NCBI GenBank assembly: GCA_008694505.1
Contig: VZDJ01000623.1
Location: 15,588,988 to 15,652,987, forward strand
Source: Cyanoderma ruficeps
Lineage: Eukaryota > Chordata > Aves > Passeriformes > Timaliidae
Length of the DNA: 64,000 nucleotides
Direction: 5' to 3'
Each line of letters begins with the position of its first letter. The first letter of the stretch is position 1. This document shows positions 12,901 to 24,900 of the stretch, one piece after another. The notes below the pieces were generated by a model. It saw only the letters and a list, made by a program, of their open reading frames with translations. It made no database searches and had not been told where the DNA came from. Made by a program: the position numbers and the translations under genes.

Positions 12901-15900
12901 GACTCTTCTTGATTCTGCCAAAGGAATAACTGCTTTCTGATGCTGTATCTGTCTCTCTGTCATCACTCTACAAAAACATCACAGAAAGAAAGTCTGTGTA
13001 CATTCTTTATAGTCACAGGGAAAATTAAAAAAAAAACAAAACCAAACAAACAGAATTTTGATGCAGATTGAGACTCAGTGGAAGTCTGAATTTAAATCCC
13101 CTTGTAGTGCAACATGAATAATATTTCTTGAATTAGGTCATGCATTTAAAGTTAAAAGGGAGTTTTTCTGATGAATAGCCTACAATTTTTTTAAGCAGCA
13201 ATGCAGTTAGGTTCAGGAGTTTGTTTGTTTGTTTTAAATCTCAAGTAACAATGAAAAATTACAGAGTTAACTTTGTTGGGACAATTAAACTCAACTTCTC
13301 TGTGTCACTGGCTCATGCACAACCCGTGCAATTGATAATGCTCAGTTCTTTTACCAATCCTTTCTGTTATATAGTAAATGCTGTGAGTTCTGTGCCTCTC
13401 TCTTAAGGGCAGCTGGCCAGAAGGTGACATTCAGAGTACAGCATTGGATACAGTGAATGGTTTTTGCAAAGTCTTTAGTGGGCAAGCAAGGCTTTGCTTT
13501 TCCATGAGGAAATTGCAGCTTTTGTTTCCTCGGTCATTATCAGGTTATCAGGTACTCACAACCCCATTCTATCTGAATGCTATCTCTGCACTTAAGAATT
13601 GATCCCCTTCCCACATGTGCCTTCCTACGCAAGCTGTTACGGACAACTTCATCTTCCTGTTGTATTCCACCCAGGAACAATTTACAAGGTCTCCCTGCTT
13701 CTTCAAACAGTTTTGATGTTTGATGTCTGATGTCATAGATCTTCTAGTAGCAGATACAAAATTAGTAAACAACTATTTCCACACACATTAAGAAAATAGT
13801 TATTTGTATGAATAAACATTTAGCATATAAAGGTTTTTTCAATTTGCTTATAAAATCTGGTTATGTCTATTCTGTTAAGTAAAAGCAGACTAGGATTGTT
13901 CCTCTGTTCAGAGGTCAATGATAAGGACTGAATAATGTCCAGCCTACCTAGAGTAAAACTTCTTGAGAGAAAATTGCTTTGGAGAGTGCTGTTTGGGACT
14001 GCACAAAATAAATCCAGAGAGTGAAGAAACAGTTAAGCAGTGTGGATAATCAGTCCGGTTACATGGACTCTTTGAAAGACAGAAAAATCCTAAGTCCTCC
14101 TACAGGGGAAGGATATATGGTGATTAGACAAAGGGGAACTGGCTTTAAACTAACTGATGATAGGTTTAGATAAGACAGTAAGAAGTTTTTCACTGTAAGG
14201 GTGGTGAAGCACTGGCACAGGGGGCCCAGAGAAGTTGTGGCTGTCCCCACACCTGGAAGTGTTCAAGGCCAGGTTGAATGGGGCCCTGAGCAACCTGGAC
14301 TAGTGAAAGGTGTCCCTGCCCATGGCAGGGGTGTTGGAACTGGATAGCCTTTAAGGTCCCTTCCAAACCATTGTGGGATTCTTCTGATAGAGAATCATAG
14401 ATGTCATAGGCCCAACAGTTCAAAATGCTTATCACTTTCAAACTTCAATGTCATTTTAAGAGATTTGAATATGGCCTCAAAACTTATTCCAACGTTCACA
14501 TCATGATGATGATAACAAAAATAATCAAGCATGGCATGTTGTTGGGAATTCCAAAATTTTACAGAGTTAATGGTTGCGTAGCTGAAACTATAACATTTCA
14601 GAGATGGAGCTTACCTCTTCCTGTAAGAATGATGGTACCGACTTGCTCAGTCCTTTGAGTTTTTCAGGGTTGGAAAACTGTTTATCAGGCTGTGAAGTCA
14701 CTGTGGAAACTGAAAAGCAGTAACTCAAAGGGCTTCAAAAATATGTTTGCACATCAGAACAGTGAGATTCCGTAACAGGACACAGTTAGAAGCAAACCAC
14801 TTTGGATGAAATACAAGCACATGCACAACCAGCTTGGATGCAAAGGGGATTTTTCCCCCTAGGACTCACAGAAGTTATCATTAGCATTGTCTATAACAGT
14901 GACCAACAAACTTTGACAGGACCAGAAATGTTGCTTGATATGAGGCAGCCTAGGTGCTACAAGCAAATTCTGACCAAAAGTGACAAAAAAACCATTGCAG
15001 ATTACCTTCTAGATTTTCTTCCTAGAAGAAGAATAAGCACATTTGTGCACTAACAATATCATCACTGACATTAGAATTATCATAATATTCTTAGTAAGAA
15101 GTCACCATACCAACCAAACTCTATTCTATTTACTCAGTCTATTTAACTGCAATAGGCAAATTTGTGTAAATCAAGCAAATTCTAGACGTGACTAAGGAAG
15201 TTGCAAATATTCCTACTTAATTATAGGATGCATATCTTATTAATGATGCACTTTTTTGCACTCTGTCTATTCCATACTTGCATATCTCTACTGCAGCTCA
15301 CTTCTGTACTCTTTCACTGTACAAAATCTAATTGCACAAGCTAGGCTTGCAAAAATCCAGTTTGGAGTAAGCTCATGATCCTCAGAATTTTTCATGCTCT
15401 AGTCCCACTTATATTTAATAATACACTAAGATGAACTGGATACACATTGTGAGATGCATCAATATCATGTGACAAAGTGATTTGGCAACAAACAGCCAGC
15501 TACAGGAGCACATATTTGTTGCATGAAATGAACTACTGCACATGATGGGATTGTTTACAAGGTGAGTGAAACTTCTGCAAAGCTTTTGATGTCAAAACTC
15601 AGCTAGTGCTCAACAGATCAGTTATTGTCAGTATGCAATTAGATGCAGTACTTAGACCAAGTATCTAGTCCAGATGTGTAATTTGTTAGTTGTTAAATGA
15701 AAAAGTATTGTTAATGTATTAGTTCAGCTATCAGAGGAAAAGTCTCTCCAGTATCTGCTTGAAAAATCCTATTACTCACTTTCTGCTGCATTTTCAGTCC
15801 TCTCTTGATGCTGACCAGGTTTCGGACCTGCTCAGTGCAGTATTAACAGTCATTCAGCAGCACACTTTTGCAGGGTTATAAATAGCATCAATATAATTTC

Positions 15901-18900
15901 TATGTGGGATTTTTCTGGTTTTTTGGTAGTTTTGGGGTTTTTTACTTCCCCAGACCCCATGAACTTTGAGGGGTTTTTGTTCTTCAAATAGTTAGTAATG
16001 GTTTAGGTATCAGACCTGTATGGGCATTAAGTCTGTTTGATTTTGGTGCATCATGGAGCCTTTCTGTTTATGCAAACTTAAATTCACACCTAGGGACATG
16101 ACTCAGTGGTAAACTTGCCCATGCTGGGTTCACCTTTAGGATCATCAAATCCAACTGTTTTCTCCAACCTAAACAATTCTATTATTCTGTTTCTGTGTTT
16201 TACATTGCTGTTCTCCTTTGAGGACCTGGATCAATGCAAAATATGAGTGTAATGTAAGTGTACAAACTAAAAAATCAGTCTTTTTGCTGTTTCAAAAGTC
16301 TTTTTCTTCCTTTTTCTGCCTGTACAGCTATCAATTTGGCTGTGTGTAATTTTTTCATAATTCCAATCTTAACAAACTAGACTCAAATCCCCCCTGCTCT
16401 TTTCAGGTTAGTCTCTACACATTCACACTGAATGCCAAACAGGCTTTCAGTAGGGGTCTCCACTTGAAAGCAGAGTGCAGGATGGTCCTTACATCTTGTG
16501 ACTTTACTGGATGTTGTAGGTGTCCTAATATGATTATCCTATTGATACTATGGGCCACTGGCATGCAAAATACTCTAAAGCATCTAAACCATAACATAAA
16601 AAATATCACTGCACACAACTGTTCTTTTAAAACTGTAGTGCTCCGATGCAGTAAATAAAGAATTGTGCGCTATATTCCAACATATTCTCTATTATTTTAT
16701 GGTTTTCAATTCTGTTTATTTTGACATGTTCTTGGAGCAGGTTTGCTTTTTATTTTTCTTAGATTTGGAATTTCTAAAGCTATATAGAAACATTTAACTG
16801 TAAGGCATCTTTAATGCACCAATGGATTGATGATATCAGCAGTAGCTGATCTAGAAGTTCATCTATTGCTTAGAATAATGCTACTTTATAGGAGTAAGGC
16901 AGGTGTATTAAGAGAGGCTCCTTTCCAACTGAGGCATTCTGAAGGTGTTTTGCACTAGCAAAAGTCATCTTGGATCTTACAATGCAACAGAGAAACAGAC
17001 AAATTGAATATTTACTGAGGCCAATTTCTATCAAGTGAGCTTGTGTTCAAAGCTCCTTATGATTTCAGTAACTCAGGCTGAATGACTGAAGGCCAAAAGA
17101 ATACACTGATAAGTGGCACAGTTTCTACAGATACAGGAGGACATAAATAGATTCCTTAAGAATAAACACCACAACAGAATTCTGAAAAAGCTTTCCAGCC
17201 ATGCTGAGGTTAACCAAATCTAAAAACACAATATAATTCTTGGTTTAAAAAAAAAAATATTCACTAGCAAAAAGAGGCCATTGAAAAAGCAACAAACTTC
17301 CATGCAGACACAAATGATATTTACCATCTTCAGCACTAAGAACTAATTCTTCCTTTGGTTTATTTATTTTTTCTTTATCTGTGCAGGAAAAAATAACACA
17401 GTTAGAAACTTTGTTATTCAGTATAAAATGGATGGCAGTGATAATTACAGAATTAAGAGTAATGAGGACCAAAACCACAGACAAACCAGCAGAGCCATGG
17501 GAATGGTTAAACTCAAGAGAGGCTTTTACTTGACATTCTGCTTCAAAGCCTACATCCAAGCAGGGGTCTCATGGTGACATAGTTTTTATCAGGGTGTTGT
17601 TGCAACTGTGTTAGTGCACACCTAAAACCTAGAAACTGGTTAGAAGCAAGCAGTAGCATAAGTAGTATTAGAAGAACAACTTGCCAATATCTTTCAAAAA
17701 TCTACATCTCCATGCTTCAGTGCACAAATGTAAAGTTCACTCTGTGTCTTCCCCATTAGACATGAGATAAGCATGAAAACACTCAGGGGCAGGGTGAAGT
17801 GAGACAGGAATAATAATTTTTAAAAAACCAAGAAATCCAAGGAGGCTACTGAGGGAAGCTGGGAATTCATTTTAAGTGTAATATTATCTCACCGTATTCT
17901 CTGAAAGTGATTTTGATATATTTACCGCTAGAATACACAGGTGAACCGTTATAAACTGAGTTTTTCATGCTTTCATTGTCTACTTATTCGACCCAAGCCA
18001 GCAACCAGGAGGCAATGACAGTGCTCATTACTGTTTTGGGTATTTGCCAATACTTTCACAATTTAAAAACTATCCAGGAAACAGTTAGTCACTGATCAAC
18101 ACAGTGTACTCCTGAAAGTTGTCTGCTTCACAGACCAGCCTTGTTCCAAAATTAACACCAAGAACTGAAAATAAAACTGTAAGAGAAAAGCATCTGGTTC
18201 CAAAGTACAACCTCCATACAGCTTATTGAGAAACAAAAGGCCACGACTTGGCAAGGCTGTATGGAAGACCAGCATGAACACATTTAAGCCAAACTGGGGG
18301 TCATGGGAGACACACACAAGCTTTGTGCTCACTTGAGGTGGCTGATGGAATGTCCTCTAGACTTTTGGAAGGCTTTTTCCTATCTGCACTCCTTTTCAAA
18401 GCCATCAAAAGAGGGTTTAATTCTTCTTCAGAACCTGTTACGAGACAAAACACATGAACACTGCACACACAAACAGGCCACTTTAAGCAAGTCAATGAAG
18501 AACCAGTCACAGGGTTCTCATGAGAATCTATTTTGACAGCCAGCAAAGACAGTGAATATTCAATGAAAATACTAGATAAATCCAAAATAAAATAAGCATC
18601 TCATTTTAAGCATCCATTTGTTCTCTATAAACACCCTCAGTCATCAGCGGAGACAGACAAGTCTGACAAATGATTTGACAGACAAGTGATTTGCCCTGTG
18701 TAGGTATAGGTCTGTCTTTACTGACTAATAACAGCATTTGGGGCAATTATTGCACTCAGTTGGTTAAGACTAATCTAGGATAAACTCAGATTGCAGCCAT
18801 TTTGTAACCATCTTTTCACAAATCAGCACAAAAGAAAATTTTAGTTTTTTTCCCTTTGTGCAAACGGAAAACAATTTTTTCTGTTTTAGTCTTTCCACAG

Positions 18901-21900
18901 TGAAAGTAATTTTGTTTCAATGCTTGAGTAACCAAAAAACCCCAACAAAACCAAAACCAAACGAAACCAACTAACCAAACCCACAAAACCCGAAACAGCA
19001 ACTCCCCCACCCCCCCAAAACCAACCAATCAAACAAACAACACCACCACAAGAACAAACAAACAAAAAACCCCCACAAAAAACGAGCAGTGGATGTATTT
19101 GGAACCCTGAAGTTATGCAATTGTCTCCAGGAGTAGAATCAAGACAGAACTAGCTCCTTCAGAAATCTTTAAGACTTTCTTTCCTCCCCATCTCACTTTC
19201 CTCCCCCTCCACCAACCAATCAGAGTGTTGCTGCCTGTAATTATGGGTGAGACCAAATTACATTTGATTTTTTCCTCACTTGAATTTTCACTGACTTTCT
19301 TTGGAAACCCACTTTCAAAATAGGCTCAGATGTAAGTTAGCAGGCCCTGGGAACTTTATATATTTCTCAGATTCTCCAGGAAAAGAAAATACTCCCAGTT
19401 TCTCAGTAGGAGACTAAAAAGGTTAAATTCTCTCCTCTACCTTAAGCTCTTTGATGACTATCATACGCCATTGAATAGAACTGCCATTCAACCAAATTAT
19501 GTGAATCCTAGTAAATGGATCTCTTCATTTATATGGCCATTTTTCAGTGCAACAGGCAGCAATGGTAAATGAAATAGCACAGAGTATTGGTATTATCCTT
19601 ATATCCAGATATTCCACTGGTAAGTATTTATCTTCAGAGACTAGTCAGTCAAACTAAAGAATTAACTCAGTGAGCCACTGATTTTTTTTTTTTTTGCTCT
19701 TTTAATCCAGTATATTTGAAGGGAATACTAGATTGAATGTTACAAATTTATTAATTTGAAAGCAATGTCACATGGGATAAGAAAAGTGAAAATCATGAAG
19801 ACTGAATTGATTCATGCTGCTAAACTATCCTCACCAAAAAAAGGTTTACCCAAATGTAATGTGTCTGTTAAACATTTTCTAATCAAACAACTTAATTAGT
19901 TCTTCCCACCACTCCCAAGTAAATATCCAAATATTTTGATTAATAAAGTATCACAAAGACCTTCCATTAACATATTTCAAACTGGGTACAAAACAATTAT
20001 TGTAGCCATGTTTAACTCAGCACCATGAATTTTAGAAATCAGATAGCTCACGAGTTGAACTTCCGGTTCTAGAGTGGGAATCAGAGTTTTCATCTGAAAA
20101 CTTGGATCCCAAATTTAAGTTGTTGCCTTCCTCTTCATTGTTATCCTCATGCCAAGATATTAGGTGGAACTGAGCTTCTTCTGGCTGAAGGGAGTTGCTC
20201 TCATCTTTAAGTGGTGTAGTTGTTCTTCTAAAATTCACCAGTGCTTGAAAATCTGAATTCTGTTCAGAAGCCTCCAAGAAGGTCCTTTCATTCATCCCTT
20301 TTTTATTTATCTCAAATGGTTTGATTGCAACCATATTGGTCTTGCCTTCCAAGGGACGAAGATCAACGGGAACCATGTTTCTCTCTCCTATTTTATTAAT
20401 ATCTCCCTCTCTTTTAAGACCAGAAGCTTCAATTTCACTTACTGCAAGGTCATTAACTGTGGCTTTGACATATTTTTCTGGAACTCCCTCTTTGAGAACT
20501 ATCTTCATTTGAGTATCATAGCTACTTAGGGCACTGTATGGCTGTGACCTTGTCATGAATAGAGTCTCTTTTGCTGAGAGAAATGTAGGATCCTCAGCTT
20601 CTTCTTGCTGATATAAATCTTTGGATATTGGACACGAAACTGCAGATGCTTCTTGAAGAAGTTTTTCTAAAGAACAACTGAATTCAGCAAATTTTCCAAT
20701 ATTTGAAACAGAAGTTTTTTCTATTGTTTCTTGTATTTCTTGAGGGTGATCTCTGTCTTGTTGATGTGGAGCATGTATACCTGCACTAGTATGTATTTTA
20801 TCATGCATTTTCTTATCCATATTTTCCAGCACAGAAGCTGGTGTTTCAGAGACCTCTTTTGGTGGATTCTGAAAATTAATATCAGACCCTCTGTATTCAG
20901 TGTTGGACAGTGCAGATCTTTCTGTGGTCTCACCAATTCCCTGCAGCAGCTTTCCATCATGCTCATAGGCTGTGCTCACAGCTTTCACCTCAGCAGTCCC
21001 CTGTACTGTGCTGTCAGCACTGTTGGGCTTAGGAGAGGGTATTTCAGACGCCTCCTTCAGCAGCCTCTCTAAAGCAGAACTCAAACCACTGGCCTTGGGT
21101 GGCACAACAGACTTTTCTATATTCTCACTGATTTCCTGAGGTATCCCTCCACCATGCTGCTCATAGGTTGTGCTTTTAGCTTCTACCTCCAGAGTTCTCT
21201 GTACTGTGCTGTCAGCACGTTTTGGTTTAGGAGGGGGTGTTTCAGAGGCCTCCTTCAGCAGCTTCTCTAAAGCAGAACTCAAGCCACTGTCTGAAGATGG
21301 GGCAACAGACTTTTCTATTATCTCATGGATTTCCTGCAGCAGCTCCTCATCACACTTACAAGTTGTGCTTTCAACTTGCACCTCAGCAGTCCTTTGTACT
21401 GTGCTGTCAGCACGCTTGGGTTTAGGAGGTGGTGCTTCAGAGGCCTCCTTCAGCAGCCTCTTTAAAGCAGAACTCAAGCCACTGGCCTTGGATGGGGCAA
21501 CAGATCTTTCTATGGTCTCATTGATTTCCTGCAGCACCTCTTCACCATGCTCATAAGTCATGCCTTTATCTTGCACCTCAGCAGTTCTCTGTGCTGTGCT
21601 GTGAGCACGTTTGGGCTTAGGAGGGGGTGTTTCAGAGGCCTCCTTCAGCAGCCTCTCTAAAGCAGAACTCAAGCCACTGGCCTTGGATGAGGCAACAGAC
21701 CTTTCTACAGTCTCACTGATTTCCTGTGACACTTCTCCACCATGTTCATACATTGTCCTTTTAACTTGCTCCCCAGCAGTGCCCCGTGCTGTGCTCTCAG
21801 CACGTTTGGGTTTAGGAGGTGGTGCTTCAGAAGCCTCCTTCAGCAGCTTCTCTAGAGCAGAACTCAAGCCATTGACCTTGGATCCAGCTAGAGACTTCTC

Positions 21901-24900
21901 TATGGTCTCATGGACCTCTTCAGGCTGACCAGTAGCTTCTTGGTGTGCTGATTCTACACTGCAGTTAGTATGTGATATACTATTTGAGTCATCATATGTT
22001 TTCATTCCCACCCTTCTGTATTCAGAAGGCTGAGATACAAGAGTTTCTTTGGGAAGGTTCTCCAAACCAGTTTGAGGCCTCTGAGAGCCCTCAAGAGTAT
22101 CATCCTTGTCTGCTGCCTGATATTGTAGATACAAAGGTTCAAATTCCCTAAACAGTTTTCTGAGACTTTTTCTGTTCTCATGCTTATCTGTTGATGACAC
22201 ATTCACTTGTCCTGTACTTTTGCCTATTTCTTCTCCTTTATCAACAGGAAAAATATCATGACTGTCTTCCCCTGTTCTCTCAAAAACCTTGCACTGATTT
22301 GACTGAAAATGTGTCCCTATAAAAATGTTTTCTTTTAGGTTTAAGCTACATGACATCTCAGAGGCTTCCTTTTCTAGCTTCTTTAAACATGATTTAAATA
22401 TATCAAGCTCACCTTTAGGTAGAACAACTTTATCCACAGTCTCTGCAACTTCCTCTTTATCCAAAGGAGTAGTCTTGTTTTCCCCTTTTTCTACAAGTAA
22501 GTATGGTTTATGAGTTACTACTGTCTCCCTCAGTTTGTCACCAGATGACTGGAGCTGCAAGGATACATTATGATCTTCTGATGAAACAATACTTTTTTCT
22601 GTACATTCTCTAACTTCTTGCTCTGGAAGACCCATCTTTTCCTGGGATTTTGAGGTAACTGGTTGTCTGTCCAGCTGGGGAGAGTCTGTATTTTTTGTGT
22701 GTGTTACATCCAGACCTTTTAGGATAGGAGATCCTAGAGACTTTTTGCATACCACAGAATCTAGTTTCTGTGGTTTTTCTCTCTCAGATGTTTGGGTTTG
22801 TTGTTGAATTAACTCTTGTTTGCTCACATTATCTCTGCCTTTTTCATCTTCCTTTGATTTTCTTTCATAGGTTATTGATCTAGTATTATTTGACAAAGAA
22901 TCATCTTCCCTGTCAATGCTGCTCTGCAATTTAGCTCCAGTATCCCAGAAGTTTCTCAGACTTTGGAAGTGTGAAGGATCTGAAATTTGATTCTTGGACT
23001 TTTCATTCATCTTTTCTTTTAAAGACAAAACCTGGAAGCTGGACTTCTGTTGGGAAGAAGCAGTCACTTTTCCTTTAAGAGTTTCCTTCTCATCGTTGTC
23101 TTTGCTTTTTGCGGAAACTGAAGCGAAACCGGGTTTGGGACGCAAGTTACTAGCTTTTGGGAGTTCTGTGCATTCACAAACTTCATCAAATTGAAGTGTC
23201 CCTTCTGGCTTTCCAAACATATGGCCTGGTCCAGAACTGAAAGAGTGGTGACTTTTGTTCCTTGAAGCCTGGTTTGCACAACTTAGTTCAGGACTTCTTA
23301 TTGTATTCTTGCTCTGATCATGCAATGCCTTAGGTAGATACACTGCAGATCGTTTCAGCTTGTCACTTTCTCCAAGACCTGTCAATGCATCTGACGCGTC
23401 AGCATTGATACTAACTTCTTTCTCTCCATGACTGGGGATCCTTTCCCAGAATGCTCTGATCTCCCTTATTCTTCTTTTTTCTTGTATTGCCTTCTCCGAT
23501 TCACATTTCTGAGCTGGTAGCTTGTGCCCTTGATGTTCCAAGAGATTTGACTTTTTATTTTGTTGTTTGGTTTCTTGACCATGTTCTTTTTCTTCAACTC
23601 CTGTACAATCAAATTCAGTTAGCAATTTAACATTTTGTTTCTCATTTGTTTCCCCTGTCTTAGGCTTTTCCCACTCCTTTATCAGCGGTATGTTTTCTGA
23701 AGTAAAGGCTGTAGATGAAATACTGCTCTGTTTAATCTTTCCAAATGGTCTCTCTTCTGTATCTTCTGTTTTTCCAAGCATGCCAGGCCCACTGTGTTCT
23801 GTAGGAAGAACTGCTGTTCTGATTGACATGTCCACTTCCTCTCTGGGCTCCCTGCCTTGGGACTTCATTGATACAAGTTCCTCATCTTCAGTACTAGAAC
23901 TTCTTCTAAACCAGTCTAAAACTTTTGATACAGATTCATCGTCCACTTTCATGAGTTCATCAGCATGTTTTTCAGGCTTGAAAATGGTTTTAGCACCTCT
24001 CTCCTCAACAAGATCAGGCTTACCTTGTTGAAGACTTGTAGAGTTGGTATTGGACACTTCACATGCTTCTGTTTCAGCAGAAAGTTGATGTCCATCTACA
24101 ATGTAAGCAAACTTATCAGAGTTATGAATCAGACATGACTGAAAATGCTTGGTCTACCTAGAAAATTCTCAGCATTTTTTTTAGGTGCTAGTGGAGTAAA
24201 GAGTTCTCTGTCCTCATGATTTTGGACAGAACCATACCATGGACAAAAGAGTGAAGAAAACTCCTGCTCTGAGACATCCTACTGGAATCATGGCTTTTGA
24301 GGGTACAAGCCAAGAAGATGAGCTAAACCTGTTCTTAAAGGAAATGCCTTCACTGAAGGGAGGCTGGGTGTGACACACACACAGAGGATGACAATCCAGC
24401 ATGTTTGTGTTTAGTCCCATAAGCAAATCCCTAAGTCACATCTGAATTATTCCTAAAGACTGACAGCACTACACTAAAATGCCATCCACAACAGACGTGC
24501 CTATACTGGCTCTGATAAGACAACCAATAGGAGATCATAAAAGTATAAAAAAAATTATTCTGCAGTAGCACATTCCTACTACTTCTGTTTTCTAATTGTT
24601 GAATGTTAGCTACAAGTGATCCACATTAATGGAATATGTGTTATATCCTATCTCATTCCATTCTTCCTTTCTATTAGACTCTTACCAGTAAAGTTTTTGT
24701 GTGACTCTGATTCATTGCTCATGATCTGGTTGGATTTTTTTTCATGTGTCTCATCAACACTCTGTTTGTTACTGCTGTTTGACAGGATATTGCTGGAGGT
24801 CTTCTGTGGAGTTTCAAGTTTCTTGGGAGTAACTGTATTTGTCTGGAAGCTTTCACTAACTGGGAAGACTGATGTGTTACTGTCACGAGGGCTGGATGCA

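Larger units (their letters stand above)
11826..14614 (-). other. SYTL2 introns flanking exon 11 (excluding that exon)
   Basis: Contains the TG/TA microsatellite at 12330-12376 and a CR1 fragment at about 14090-14395. The remaining sequence is AT-rich with no supported feature. Confidence 0.6.
17379..20031 (-). other. SYTL2 introns between exons 7, 8 and 9 (excluding exon 8)
   Basis: Holds the A/C-only tract at 18930-19085 and a T-run at 19681-19696. Otherwise AT-rich with no recognised element. Confidence 0.6.

Noticed and set aside
18930..19085. Interstitial telomere-like repeat
   Set aside because: The tract is A/C-only but has no regular CCCTAA unit, so it is low complexity rather than telomeric.
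20731..21928. Plus-strand ORFs opposite the 195-bp repeats (113, 128 and 105 codons)
   Set aside because: They are antisense shadows of the repeat array; their own repetition only reflects the coding repeats on the minus strand.
20032..24057. Taking the 1,341-codon frame as a stand-alone gene starting at 24057
   Set aside because: The first codon there is GTG, the frame is open upstream to a good splice acceptor at 24096-24097, and phases match the neighbouring SYTL2 exons. It is an exon, not an intronless gene.
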